A stretch of DNA of 64,000 nucleotides, from positions 930,001 through 994,000 of the forward strand of contig NZ_FLKM01000009.1 of NCBI RefSeq assembly GCF_900086585.1. Reading direction: 5' to 3'. The notes beneath the pieces are model-generated. The model was not told the origin of the DNA and did no database searches. It saw only the letters and a list, made by a program, of their open reading frames with translations. Shown in pieces: positions 41,650 to 51,297 of this stretch (the first letter of the stretch is position 1; each line of letters begins with the position of its first letter). The DNA comes from Emergencia timonensis (lineage in GTDB: Bacteria > Bacillota > Clostridia > Peptostreptococcales > Anaerovoracaceae). Position numbers and translations under genes: made by a program.

Positions 41650-43781
41650 CAAGTAGTTCTGTTGGATTGCATGCTGTGGACTCAGGGCTTGAAATCAAAA
41701 AACAATCGATTGATGATAAAGTCATTGCCATTGCAGGCAATCCCAACGTGGGAAAAAGCACGGTCTTCAATGCATTGACCGGACTGAACCAGCATACGGG
41801 CAACTGGCCGGGCAAGACGGTCACCAATGCCCAGGGGTACTGCCAGGGGCTGAAGTATTCTTACGTCCTGGTGGATATCCCGGGAACTTATTCCCTGATG
41901 GCCCATTCCGCAGAGGAGGAAGTAGCACGGAACTTCATCTGTTTTGGCGGCCCCGACGCAGTGATGGTAGTCTGCGATGCCACCTGCCTGGAGCGGAATC
42001 TCAATCTTGTCCTGCAGACCATTGAAATCTCTGACAAAGTTCTGGTCTGCGTCAACCTGATGGATGAAGCAAAGCGTAAGAACATCAAAATCGACCTGAA
42101 AGCGCTGTCTAAGAGGCTGGGCGTTCCCGTCATCGGCACGGTGGCGAGAAAAAAACGGAGCTTGGCCAATATCCTTGAGCATTTTGATAAATTGATTGTC
42201 AGGGAACCGGCGAAACCTCTCCGCGTGACCTACGACGATGTGATAGAGGCTGCTATTGCGGCAGTAGAGCCGATTATTACGGAAAAAACCGGCGGCAGAC
42301 TGGCAAGCAGATGGCTGGCATTGAAACTCCTGGATTACGACGACTCGCTGATCCAGGAGGTCAATACTTATCTGGGTGAAGATATCCTGCAGGATGAGGA
42401 AATCGTGGCTGCCCTTGAGCAGGGCAAGGCGATTCTCTCTGAAGGAGGTTTATCCTCTGAAAAGCTGAAAGACAGCATCGTCGCCAGTCTGGTCACTACG
42501 GCAGAAGAAGTCTGCCGGGATACAGTCACCTTTGAAAAATCAGAATACAATGCCATGGACCGCAGACTGGACCGGATCTTCACCAGCAGATGGTCCGGCT
42601 ATCCGGTAATGATCGGCCTTCTGGCTGTGGTTTTCTGGCTGACCATCACAGGCGCCAACTATCCATCACAGCTATTATCTGAGGGTCTGTTCTGGGTGCA
42701 GGACCGGCTGACGGAATTATTCCAATACTTACATGCACCTGACTGGCTCCATGGGGCTTTGATCTTAGGTGTCTATCGGGTTCTGGCCTGGGTTGTTTCA
42801 GTAATGCTGCCGCCAATGGCAATTTTCTTTCCGCTGTTCACCCTGCTGGAAGACGCGGGATATCTGCCGCGCATCGCATATAACCTGGATAAACCGTTCA
42901 AGCGGTGCTGTGCCTGCGGCAAACAGGCGCTGACCATGTGCATGGGGTTTGGCTGTAACGCAGCCGGGGTCATCGGCTGCCGCATCATCGATTCGCCGAG
43001 AGAACGGCTGCTGGCCATACTGACAAATAACTTTGTACCCTGCAACGGCAGATTTCCAACTTTGATCGCCGTTCTGACCATGTTCTTCGTGGGCACGGCA
43101 GGCGGTTTTTTCGACTCCGTCCTCTCGGCGCTGCTGCTGACCTGTGCCATCGTTCTGGGCGTGGTCATGACGCTGCTGATTACTCGTATTCTATCAAAGA
43201 CAGTCTTAAAGGGGATGCCATCTTCTTTTACTTTGGAACTTCCGCCTTATAGAAAGCCGCAGATTGGAAAGGTCATCGTCCGCTCCATCTTTGACAGAAC
43301 TTTATTTGTCCTGGGGCGTGCAGTCTGCGTCGCGGCACCGGCAGGACTTTTGATCTGGCTCATGGCCAACGTGACTGTGGGGGATGCTACCATTCTCAAT
43401 CACTGCGCTGATTTTCTCGATCCCTTCGGAAAGCTCATGGGGTTAGACGGCGTCATTTTGCTGGCATTCATTCTCGGTCTGCCTGCCAACGAAATTGTGG
43501 TGCCGATTATCATCATGACCTATATGGCTCAGGGAAGTATCCTGGAACTGTCCGATTTAGAGGCCATGCGCGCCCTCTTCGTGGACCACGGCTGGACCTG
43601 GATCACGGCTATCAGCATGATGCTGTTTTCACTGATGCACTGGCCTTGTTCCACCACTCTGATTACCATCAAAAAGGAGACGGGTAGCTGGAAATGGACC
43701 GGGGTGTCCCTTCTGATTCCGACAATCTGCGGCATTGTCTGCTGTATCGCCTTTGCCAGCGTTGCAAGACTGTTCGTGTAA
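41640..43781 (+). CDS. feoB: FeoB ferrous iron transporter
   Basis: 713 residues. N-terminal G domain with G1 GNPNVGKST, G3 DIPGTY and G4 NLMDEA, a helical GDI-like region (~180-280), then two Gate domains within about ten membrane segments; CCACGKQALTMCMGFGCNAAG carries conserved cysteines of the pore. FeoB imports Fe(II) under anaerobic conditions. It overlaps feoA; no feoC was seen. The 94-bp hairpin repeats begin 27 bases after its stop. Confidence 0.95.
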   Translation: MGLTSSSVGLHAVDSGLEIKKQSIDDKVIAIAGNPNVGKSTVFNALTGLNQHTGNWPGKTVTNAQGYCQGLKYSYVLVDIPGTYSLMAHSAEEEVARNFICFGGPDAVMVVCDATCLERNLNLVLQTIEISDKVLVCVNLMDEAKRKNIKIDLKALSKRLGVPVIGTVARKKRSLANILEHFDKLIVREPAKPLRVTYDDVIEAAIAAVEPIITEKTGGRLASRWLALKLLDYDDSLIQEVNTYLGEDILQDEEIVAALEQGKAILSEGGLSSEKLKDSIVASLVTTAEEVCRDTVTFEKSEYNAMDRRLDRIFTSRWSGYPVMIGLLAVVFWLTITGANYPSQLLSEGLFWVQDRLTELFQYLHAPDWLHGALILGVYRVLAWVVSVMLPPMAIFFPLFTLLEDAGYLPRIAYNLDKPFKRCCACGKQALTMCMGFGCNAAGVIGCRIIDSPRERLLAILTNNFVPCNGRFPTLIAVLTMFFVGTAGGFFDSVLSALLLTCAIVLGVVMTLLITRILSKTVLKGMPSSFTLELPPYRKPQIGKVIVRSIFDRTLFVLGRAVCVAAPAGLLIWLMANVTVGDATILNHCADFLDPFGKLMGLDGVILLAFILGLPANEIVVPIIIMTYMAQGSILELSDLEAMRALFVDHGWTWITAISMMLFSLMHWPCSTTLITIKKETGSWKWTGVSLLIPTICGIVCCIAFASVARLFV

Positions 43782-43807
43782 GGAGCGTGAACATCTTCTG
43801 ACATATT

Positions 43808-44190
43808 CTGCGTAACACTCCCTTCGCAAAGAGGGGCTGTTACGCATATGGTGCTTTTCGGACTTAAGATGCTTAACAGAATAGCCTAAAACAGGCAAAT
43901 CTGCGTAACACTCCCTTCGCAAAGAGGGGGCCGTTACGCATATGGTGCTTTTCGGACTCAAGATGCTTAACAGAATAGCCTAAAACAGGCAAATCTGCGT
44001 AACACTCCCTTCGCAAAGAGGGGGCCGTTACGCATATGGTGCTTTTCGGATTCAAGATGCTTAACAGAATGACCTAAAACAGACAAATCTGCGTAACACT
44101 CCCTTCGCAAAGAGGGGGGCGTTACGCAGATGGTACTTTTCGGATTCAAGATACTTAACAGAATGACCTAAAACAGACAAATCTGCGTAA
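43808..44190. repeat. Four tandem 93/94-bp hairpin repeats plus a partial fifth
   Basis: Units start at 43808, 43901, 43995, 44089 and 44183 (partial). Each begins CTGCGTAACACTCCCTTCGC and contains the complementary half GTTACGCA, so TGCGTAAC/GTTACGCA encloses a second small stem CTCCCTT/AAAGAGGG. The remaining ~50 bases (GGTGCTTTTCGGA ... CCTAAAAC) are linker. The GTTACGC ends are shared with the 84-bp repeats and the dyad at 23728. The gap 43782-44309 holds no gene I can support. Confidence 0.9.
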
Positions 44191-44309
44191 CCGAGATACC
44201 TAGCTGGCAGGTTCGTTACCGAGGTACTTGATTGACCTGGCGGGCGGGGAATTGCTACTATTTTTAATTTGTGTTATCCTTATGACAATGAGAGAAAGCA
44301 GGTGGATCG

Positions 44310-44819
44310 ATGGAAATCAGACTGATGAATGACAGTGACGACAGGAAAGCAATCAGCAAAATATACGAAAAGAGCTGGAAGTTTGCCTATCAGGGGCTGA
44401 TTCCGCAGGACTATCTTGACGGCATCCCTGCGGGAAACTGGGCAAAGGCGGTGGACACACCAGGATGGAACACCCTTTTGATGCTGGATGGCGGGCGGAT
44501 TGTCGGAACCGCTTCTTATTGTCATTCCCGCTTCAAAGACTGGAAAGATTATGGAGAAATCATCTCCATCTATTTCCTGCCGGCGTACATGGGCAAAGGC
44601 TATGGCAGAGCACTTTTGCAGGCGGCGTTGGACAAGCTGGCCGAGATGGGATGTACAGATATCCTGCTCTGGGTCCTTGCGGAGAATGAGAGGGCGAAGA
44701 AATTCTATGAGAAAAATGGCTTTTCTGCCAGCGGTGCTTACCTGGACGACAATATCGGGGGAAAATCGCTGAAGGAGCTGCAGTATGTCCGACATGTGGA
44801 AACAAGGAGGGATCAGTGA
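44310..44819 (+). CDS. GNAT-family N-acetyltransferase
   Basis: 169 residues. Motif A is intact: ISIYFLPAYMGKGYGRALLQAAL provides the acetyl-CoA loop (Q/RxxGxG/A as MGKGYG), and the C-terminal LLWVLAENERAKKFYEKNGF is motif B. Substrate unknown; RimI/YhhY-like sequence style. The stop overlaps the start of the zinc-ribbon gene. Confidence 0.88.
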   Translation: MEIRLMNDSDDRKAISKIYEKSWKFAYQGLIPQDYLDGIPAGNWAKAVDTPGWNTLLMLDGGRIVGTASYCHSRFKDWKDYGEIISIYFLPAYMGKGYGRALLQAALDKLAEMGCTDILLWVLAENERAKKFYEKNGFSASGAYLDDNIGGKSLKELQYVRHVETRRDQ

Positions 44820-45205
44820 TGAAAGAAAAAAATTTCAGCAAAAGAATCATCTACGTTGGGGAACAAGAAATCCAGCTGAAGTGCCCTGTCTGCGGGTGTG
44901 AGGAATTTTACGACAGAGCCACCCTGCTCAACACGGCGGGAATGACCTATCTGGGACTGGATTGGGCCAATGACGAAGCGACAAACTATGTCTGCCGGGA
45001 CTGCAGCTACATCTTCTGGTTTGAAAGTCCGAGAGAAAAACTAGAGAATCCAGAGGAGAAGAGAGACCCGCTCAAAGAATTAGAGGCCGATTTTACAGAT
45101 ATGAGTGAAAAACGTCTGCGCAAGATCATAGAGAGCGACAAGTATAACGATACAGCAAAGAAGGCGGCGCGAAATGTGCTCGCAAAGAGAAGAACTGAAA
45201 TCTAA
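44819..45205 (+). CDS. Small zinc-ribbon protein of unknown function
   Basis: 128 residues from the ATG at 44819, 8 bases from AAGGAGGG. A four-cysteine zinc ribbon (CPVCGCEEFY ... VCRDCSYIFWF) fills residues ~20-70, followed by an acidic linker and a lysine-rich helix. Function not known. Co-transcribed with the GNAT gene and followed by a terminator. Confidence 0.7.
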   Translation: MKEKNFSKRIIYVGEQEIQLKCPVCGCEEFYDRATLLNTAGMTYLGLDWANDEATNYVCRDCSYIFWFESPREKLENPEEKRDPLKELEADFTDMSEKRLRKIIESDKYNDTAKKAARNVLAKRRTEI

Positions 45206-45215
45206 CAAAATCATC

Positions 45216-45245
45216 AGCCAAGAGCATTCATCCTCTTGGCTTTTT
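45216..45245. terminator. Terminator between convergent genes
   Basis: Perfect 9-bp stem AGCCAAGAG/CTCTTGGCT, then TTTTT. It ends the plus-strand zinc-ribbon unit; the minus-strand EamA gene stops at 45246, so it is shared by both sides. Confidence 0.8.
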
Positions 45246-46133
45246 CTATGCATTAGAGCGGCCAGAGGAAATCTCCATATAGAGCAGGCTGACCATGACG
45301 AGAAGAGCGCCCAGCCATCCGGTCCAGTGCATGGCTTCGCCGAGTACGATGACAGAAATGACGCAGCCCGAAGCCGGTTCCATGGCGATGATGACACCGA
45401 CCCGGTTTGACGGCACATACTTTTGGCAGATGGATTGCAGGAGAAAGGCAGCGGCGCTGCAGAACAGTCCCAGGGCGATGATGGAGCCGAACTGAAATGA
45501 GGAGGTGCCAGCATAGGCAAAGGCTCCGGTTGCCAGGGCGATCAGGGTGGACCAGAGGGCCACAAAGGCCATGAGGAAAATCGTGAACAAGATCGGCTCC
45601 ATATTTTCCTGTTTTGTCACCCGATCCAGGAAGATGATGTGCAGCGACCCGGCTGTGGCGGCCAGGATACAGAGCAGGTCGCCCGCATTTAGGGAAAATG
45701 TGCCCATATCGGCGGTGTAGCTGAGCAGGAACATGCCCGCCAGACAGATCAGGACGCTGATAACGATGGTCTTGTTCAGCTTCAGCTTATAGATCACCAG
45801 GTTGAGGATCGGTATGATGACAAAGGAAAGGCAGGTGAAAAAAGAGGCTCTGACAGAAGTCGTATATTTGATGCCGATGGTGCCGAATATGTACATGGAG
45901 GTGATGCAGAAAGACAGCAGAAAAGCATATTTCAATATCTCCTTGTGGAAATTTCTGAAATGTCTATGAAAAATCAAAGCCAGGGCGGCAGCAGCGACCA
46001 GGAATCTGATAGACACGATGTAGAAGGTAGGGCAGTCTTCTACGACCTTGGTAAGTGGATAGCTGACTCCCCACAGCAGCGCCGCCAACAGCAGTCCCAG
46101 TACGGACAAATATTCCTTCTTTTTATCGGTCAT
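45246..46133 (-). CDS. EamA/DMT-superfamily transporter
   Basis: 295 residues with ten membrane segments in two EamA halves (GLLLAALLWGVSYPLTKVVED at the start; SVIVLGEAMHWTGWLGALLVM at the end). Members export metabolites or amino acids; the substrate is unknown. AAGGAG precedes the ATG. It is a single-gene unit. Confidence 0.88.
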   Translation of the reverse strand: MTDKKKEYLSVLGLLLAALLWGVSYPLTKVVEDCPTFYIVSIRFLVAAAALALIFHRHFRNFHKEILKYAFLLSFCITSMYIFGTIGIKYTTSVRASFFTCLSFVIIPILNLVIYKLKLNKTIVISVLICLAGMFLLSYTADMGTFSLNAGDLLCILAATAGSLHIIFLDRVTKQENMEPILFTIFLMAFVALWSTLIALATGAFAYAGTSSFQFGSIIALGLFCSAAAFLLQSICQKYVPSNRVGVIIAMEPASGCVISVIVLGEAMHWTGWLGALLVMVSLLYMEISSGRSNA

Positions 46134-46396
46134 GTTTCCACTCCTTTCGAATCAGATGTCCCCAGTATAACATAATCGAGCAGCAGGCAAAGTGGAGGTT
46201 TTTAATTGAGCAAGAAAATAAGGTTTTTGGGCAAACGAGTTCTGATATGGCAGGAGACAGACCATTGCCGCAAAAAAGGCTCCACTCACAACAATAAAAT
46301 AAAGTTTTTTGGCAAAACGATTATAGATATCAAAATTCGATATCGTTAAACTATAAACGAAATTTATTTGTTGGATTATCTAGAAAGGAGCAAAAA

Positions 46397-47842
46397 ATGG
46401 GTAAAAAAATCCCCGTATGGCAGATCTTATTGCTGATCGTCGTCATGGTCGGTGCACTGATGTTCACCGTTCTCAAGAAAGAAGGCTATATGCACGGCAT
46501 TTTGGCAATGGTTTTATGCCTGGCCTGTATCATCGCAATGCTCAATGGATACAAATGGTCCTATCTGCAGAGTGCAATGATTAACAAAATCAGCAGCTCA
46601 ATGGAGGCTGTACTCATCTTTATTACAGTAGGCATGCTGGTAGCGATGTGGATTTCGGGAGGCATCGTCCAGGCGATGATCTACTACGGACTGAAGATTC
46701 TAAGCCCGCAGATCTTCCTCGTGGCATCGTGTATATTGTGTGCGATTGTAGCCATTGCCACAGGATCTTCCTGGACCACGGCAGGCACCATCGGCGTCGC
46801 ATTGATGGGCATCGGCGTGACCATGGGAATCTCAGCGCCTCTGGTCGCAGGTTCCATCATCTCAGGTGCTTACCTGGGTGACAAGATGTCGCCGCTCTCC
46901 GATACGACAAACCTGGCACCTGCCATGGCAGGCGCCAAGCTCTTCGACCATATCGGACATATGGTATGGACGGTCACACCGTCACTGATCATCTCACTGA
47001 TCATCTACTTTATCCTGGGTCTGGGCGTCGACACGTCCAGCGCGACTACCAGCGATATCGAAGCCCTGCAGCAGGTGCTGAAGGATAACTTCAATCTGAA
47101 TCCGCTGTTATTTATCGCACCGATACTGGTCGTCGTCATGGCGATCAAAAAGCTGCCTGCCCTGGCATCCATCTTTATCGGTGCCATGGTCGGACTGATC
47201 TTCGTTCCGATCTTTCAGGGCGGGTCCCTGGCAGATGCCGCGTGCTACGAGCTGTATGCCGGTTATGTCAGCGAGACAGGAGATGCCTTCGTAGACGAAC
47301 TTCTGACGCGAGGCGGTATCGAATCCATGTTCTATTCGACCTCCCTTTGCCTGATTGCACTGGCATTTGCCGGTGTACTTGAGTCTTCCGGAATGCTGGC
47401 CTCCCTCTGCAAAATACTGCTGAGAGTCGCCAAGACCAACGGACTGCTGATCATGATTACTCTGTTCACATGCATCATCGTCAACATCCTCTGCGCAGAC
47501 CAGTATATCTCCATCGTACTGCCGGGAGCGATGTACAAAGAAGAATTTGAAAACAGACGGCTGAAAGCGAAAAATCTGTCCAGATGTCTGGAAGACGCCG
47601 GAACTTTGTCGTCGCCGCTGATTCCTTGGACAACCTGTTCTGCCTACATGCAGGGCGCTCTCGGGGTGAACACCTTTGCTTACGCGCCGTTTGCATTCCT
47701 CAACTGGATCTGTCCGCTGGTTTCATTGTTCTACGGCTTCACTGGCATTTCCATCGAGAAGATGACAGAAGAAGAATATGAAGAAGCCATGGCGAGAAGA
47801 GAAGAAGAACAAAAACGCGCTGCAGAAGCAATCGAAGCGTAA
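46397..47842 (+). CDS. NhaC-family Na+/H+ antiporter (second copy)
   Basis: 481 residues, 11-12 hydrophobic segments. The motif SGAYLGDKMSPLSDTTNLAP is intact, like the paralogue at 4013. Upstream a dyad GATATC-AAAATTC-GATATC and AAACGAAA-rich stretch hold the control region; no clear -35/-10 pair is claimed. The very acidic C-terminal tail (EEEYEEAMARREEEQK) may be a cytosolic sensor. It is isolated by a strong terminator and lies just before the regulator of the glycyl-radical cluster. Confidence 0.9.
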   Translation: MGKKIPVWQILLLIVVMVGALMFTVLKKEGYMHGILAMVLCLACIIAMLNGYKWSYLQSAMINKISSSMEAVLIFITVGMLVAMWISGGIVQAMIYYGLKILSPQIFLVASCILCAIVAIATGSSWTTAGTIGVALMGIGVTMGISAPLVAGSIISGAYLGDKMSPLSDTTNLAPAMAGAKLFDHIGHMVWTVTPSLIISLIIYFILGLGVDTSSATTSDIEALQQVLKDNFNLNPLLFIAPILVVVMAIKKLPALASIFIGAMVGLIFVPIFQGGSLADAACYELYAGYVSETGDAFVDELLTRGGIESMFYSTSLCLIALAFAGVLESSGMLASLCKILLRVAKTNGLLIMITLFTCIIVNILCADQYISIVLPGAMYKEEFENRRLKAKNLSRCLEDAGTLSSPLIPWTTCSAYMQGALGVNTFAYAPFAFLNWICPLVSLFYGFTGISIEKMTEEEYEEAMARREEEQKRAAEAIEA

Positions 47843-47870
47843 ATTTCGAATACACGATATAGACAGACAG

Positions 47871-47923
47871 CACAAAAAGAGGGAGTGCCGCACCGATTTG
47901 GTGTGACGCTCCCTCTTTTTGTG
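47871..47923. terminator. Strong bidirectional terminator
   Basis: Perfect 15-bp arms CACAAAAAGAGGGAG/CTCCCTCTTTTTGTG around a 23-base loop. It serves the NhaC gene and the convergent DUF2284 gene. Confidence 0.85.
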
Positions 47924-47926
47924 TCG

Positions 47927-48451
47927 TTATTCTAAGATACCGCCGACCAAGAGGTAATAAGCGGGAACGCTCTTGCCGTCGGACCAGAGGACGTCAAAAC
48001 CGAACTGATCCTTTACCAGATTTACGCAGAGCATGCCCAGGGATTCCAGAGCGTAGCGCATCTGCTCCGGGTGCAGGCAGGGCTTTCCTGCAAGGCGGGC
48101 GCATTTTGTGCAGTGGGCACATTCTTGCGCAGCTAAGGCACAGCTTCCAGGCCGTTCTTTTTCCAGTGCTAGCATCTCCGCATCGTATAGAGACTTTTCC
48201 GCGAAAAGACGGTCCTTTGCCGCAGCAACGGAGGCAGCGCCTTCATTGGAGATTCTGTCTACGATGAGATGAAATTTGGAAAAACCCTTCCAGAAGTCCA
48301 AGGGATCAAAGTCGAAGTCCGGGCAGGACCAGGTGGAAGCAAAGCCCGGGCAGGCACGACACTTTGCCAGGGTGACAGCGGGGTCAAAATATTTTTCGAT
48401 CAGTTCTTCCGTTGCGATTCTAGCTTCAAATCTCTGTTTTTGGTATGTCAT
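47927..48451 (-). CDS. DUF2284 cysteine-rich metal-binding protein
   Basis: 174 residues with two cysteine clusters: CRACPGFASTWSCP and CAHCTKCARLAGKPCLHP, the DUF2284 signature (predicted Fe-S or zinc binding). Its ATG overlaps the stop of the AraC regulator (ATGA) and has AAGGAGG, so the two are coupled. Function unknown; it could report corrinoid, metal or redox status to the cluster. Confidence 0.83.
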   Translation of the reverse strand: MTYQKQRFEARIATEELIEKYFDPAVTLAKCRACPGFASTWSCPDFDFDPLDFWKGFSKFHLIVDRISNEGAASVAAAKDRLFAEKSLYDAEMLALEKERPGSCALAAQECAHCTKCARLAGKPCLHPEQMRYALESLGMLCVNLVKDQFGFDVLWSDGKSVPAYYLLVGGILE

Positions 48452-50310
48452 ATCGATCCTCCTTTTCGTCTGATGAAAGCGATCTGAATGCCGGCGCCTT
48501 TCAGTGAGAAGTTGATATTGAACGTCGTGCGCACGTCTTCTACATAAATGTCCAGATCTGGCTCCGTTGCGATCAAAGCAGGCGCAGGGCCTAAAGCGCT
48601 TTCGTCATCAGTAAAATCTAAGGCGGACATATAGGCGAAAACATTGCGGTCCTTTGTAAATGTATATTTCATAACCGAGTACATGCCAGGCTCGAGGTTC
48701 AGACTGACATTGTAATTGGTTTCATCCTTGAAGTCGTTGAGGGCATTTCTCACCTGATGTGCTGTGGATTTCTGAGCGCACAGGCTGTAAATCTCGTCGT
48801 TAAAGTTGGATACGATCATCACATAAGAAGGATCAGCGCCGCTGGTTCTGACGACACAGTACTGTTTTCCCCAGCAGATAATGTCGCCCTTTACCATGGA
48901 AAGCACCTGGTAGGCATAAAAGACGGGCTTTTTGATGCCGCAGGAAGTGAGGGCTGCCGGGAAACCTTTGATCATCTGACTCGTTCTGCCCGGATCGCGG
49001 AGACGCAGGTGGATCCAGTGCTCGTTAGAACGGAGCAGGCGGTTGAAGACGTAGATGGGGTATGCGATGGAGTCGTTGCCGTAAGAAGACGTCAAAACCC
49101 CTTCGGCGTATTTTTTTGCCTCCGCATGGAACCCGTCTTTCTGCAGGGCTGATGCAAAATCCTGCGCATCTTTGACCTGTCCGTCGTCAGAATAGAGAAT
49201 GGAGACCACGGATGGCAGCAGACTCTTCAAGGGGGTCAGCAGATTACTGCCCATCTGGCAGAGGTCTTCTGCGGACACTTGTACTTCCAGGCGGTGGTCA
49301 ATGGTGGTAATCGGCTTCGAATGAATATCGATGTCCAGCTCAAGGTCGAGGCAGTTGACCAGAGAAGCGTGGTTCCGCTGGTAATTCAGCGATGACAAGG
49401 GGTTCTTTATAAGCATGATGATCCGATTGACCGGAATCGGCTTCAGGCTGCCGGGATGGAGCTCACTTTTGACAAGGGGCCTGAAATGGGCACGATGTTC
49501 GGCGGGCGTGCGCTTGAACCACTTCTCAAAATGTTTTTCGTAGTATGCAGTAGTTGAGAAGCCTACGTCGCGTGCCACCTGGCTGATTTTCTTGTCCGTA
49601 TCCAGCAGTTCGATCTCTGACCATTCCACTCTGGCAAAGCAGAGAAAGTCGCGGAAATTCATGCCTGTACAGTTTTTGATGATGTGGGAGAGATAGAAGG
49701 TGCTCAGATGTTCAATCTCCGCCAGATCCTCCAAAGTGATCCGCTGGGCGTAATACTGATAGATGTAGTTGATGATTCTGCTGATCCGTTCTACCGTGAT
49801 CAGGTCGCTGCTTTCGAAATTGATGACCACATTGCCCTCAAAGGCAAAGAGATTAAAATATTTCTCGAGGAGTTTGATTACATCCACCATGAGATAGGTG
49901 CATTCACTCTTGTAATTGAAGCTTTTGATGGAGTAATGGAGCAAAATCTGCAGCAGTTTTTCCCTCAGGCTGTCGTGCTTTTTGGAAGTCGGATTATTGG
50001 AATAGGTCCGGTAGCACGACCTGCTCAGAGTCGGAAAGTATTGTGAGAAATGGCGAGTGCTGATCTGCATCAAAGCCACCACGTTATCTTTACCCGTAGA
50101 GGTGAGATTGTGCACCTCGTGACCTGCATTTGTAAAGATATCTCCTTCTTTGAGTGTATAATAACAGTAGCCGTTCTTCAGCCGGACTTCGCCTTTGAGT
50201 ACATAGACGAACTCGATGTCCTGATGATAATGCAGGGGATATTCGTCGATATTGGCGATGGTGATATTGATGGGAAAATCGTCCTGATAAGTGATTTTTT
50301 CAAATAGCAT
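48448..50310 (-). CDS. AraC-family regulator with cupin and long C-terminal extension
   Basis: 620 residues, about twice the usual AraC length. N-terminal cupin (~1-110; LHYHQDIEFVYVLKGEVRL), double HTH (~190-285; ITLEDLAEIEHLSTFYLSHIIKN and KISQVARDVGFSTTAYYEKHFEKWF), then ~320 residues that resemble the glycosidase-like, ligand-sensing region of large AraC regulators of GH39 type. It is divergent from the SDR/glycyl-radical operon and is the likely activator. It may bind a sugar or polyol-like inducer. Confidence 0.87.
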   Translation of the reverse strand: MLFEKITYQDDFPINITIANIDEYPLHYHQDIEFVYVLKGEVRLKNGYCYYTLKEGDIFTNAGHEVHNLTSTGKDNVVALMQISTRHFSQYFPTLSRSCYRTYSNNPTSKKHDSLREKLLQILLHYSIKSFNYKSECTYLMVDVIKLLEKYFNLFAFEGNVVINFESSDLITVERISRIINYIYQYYAQRITLEDLAEIEHLSTFYLSHIIKNCTGMNFRDFLCFARVEWSEIELLDTDKKISQVARDVGFSTTAYYEKHFEKWFKRTPAEHRAHFRPLVKSELHPGSLKPIPVNRIIMLIKNPLSSLNYQRNHASLVNCLDLELDIDIHSKPITTIDHRLEVQVSAEDLCQMGSNLLTPLKSLLPSVVSILYSDDGQVKDAQDFASALQKDGFHAEAKKYAEGVLTSSYGNDSIAYPIYVFNRLLRSNEHWIHLRLRDPGRTSQMIKGFPAALTSCGIKKPVFYAYQVLSMVKGDIICWGKQYCVVRTSGADPSYVMIVSNFNDEIYSLCAQKSTAHQVRNALNDFKDETNYNVSLNLEPGMYSVMKYTFTKDRNVFAYMSALDFTDDESALGPAPALIATEPDLDIYVEDVRTTFNINFSLKGAGIQIAFIRRKGGSI

Positions 50311-50517
50311 TTTTCTACCTCTATAATTTGAAATAGCGATTTGTCTCTGCTACTATTATACAATAAATACGATGTATCACAAAAGCTTTTGACGGACTTT
50401 TTGGACAATTGGGTTGCGTTTTATGACAACTTAATTATTGTTTTGTGCTGCCAATCCAATTACAATGAGTAAAAGAAGAATATGACAATCACCGTTTGAT
50501 AATAAGGAGGTACGGTT

Positions 50518-51273
50518 ATGAGTAATGAAGGAAAAGTATGTGTTGTAAGCGGTGCGGCTGGCGGCATCGGTGCAGCAGTGGTAAAGAAGTTCTATGACAA
50601 TGGATATAAAGTGATCATGCTGGACATCAACGAAGAGGCTCTGCAGAAATCCATCGAAGAGGAAAAGTATGAAGCAGGCCGCATCGACTATTTTGTTCTG
50701 GATATTTCCAGCGAAGACCAGGTCAAAGCTGTGGCGGCAAAGATCAGAGAAAAGCACGGCAGAGTGGACGCCCTGGTCAACACGGCTGCCATCGTGGGTA
50801 AATACAACAAGACCATCGACTACGGATTCGACAACTTTAAGAAGATTTATTCCATCAATGTCTTCGGCACATTCCTGCTCATGAGCAATATTCTGCCGAT
50901 CATGGTTGAGCAGAAATCCGGTTCCATCGTCAATTTTGGTTCCGTATCCGGCATGACAGGCTACACCTTTGAAATCGGCTATGGCTCCAGCAAATGGGCC
51001 GTCATCGGCATGACAAAGAATGTGGCTAACGAATACTGCGAATACGGCATCCGCGCCAATTCCGTCTCACCGGGCTGGGTCAACACCAAGATGTTCAGAG
51101 ATACAGCGGATGATTACGGTAATTTTGACGATTCCGAAATCAACTTAGGACCGATGGGCCGTCCATCAGAACCGAGTGAAATGGCCGACGTGGTATACTA
51201 TCTGTGCACCGATGAGGCAAGGTTTATCAACGGCGCCAACATTTTGGCTGACGGCGGAAAGATGCTGGGATAA
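50518..51273 (+). CDS. SDR-family NAD(P)-dependent oxidoreductase
   Basis: 251 residues, classical SDR. The cofactor loop GAAGGIG is at 12-18, NTAA near the middle, and the catalytic Y155/K159 in YGSSK with the serine in GSVSG. AAGGAGG precedes the ATG. It is the first gene of an operon with the glycyl-radical enzyme (24-base gap), so it probably oxidises the substrate or reduces the product of that enzyme. Confidence 0.88.
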   Translation: MSNEGKVCVVSGAAGGIGAAVVKKFYDNGYKVIMLDINEEALQKSIEEEKYEAGRIDYFVLDISSEDQVKAVAAKIREKHGRVDALVNTAAIVGKYNKTIDYGFDNFKKIYSINVFGTFLLMSNILPIMVEQKSGSIVNFGSVSGMTGYTFEIGYGSSKWAVIGMTKNVANEYCEYGIRANSVSPGWVNTKMFRDTADDYGNFDDSEINLGPMGRPSEPSEMADVVYYLCTDEARFINGANILADGGKMLG

Positions 51274-51297
51274 TATAGGACCATTAGGAGGGAAACT

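Noticed and set aside
43629..44149. Minus-strand open frames in the 94-bp repeats
   Set aside because: Several frames repeat the same residues because of the DNA repeat; unit length is not a multiple of three and no ribosome sites exist.
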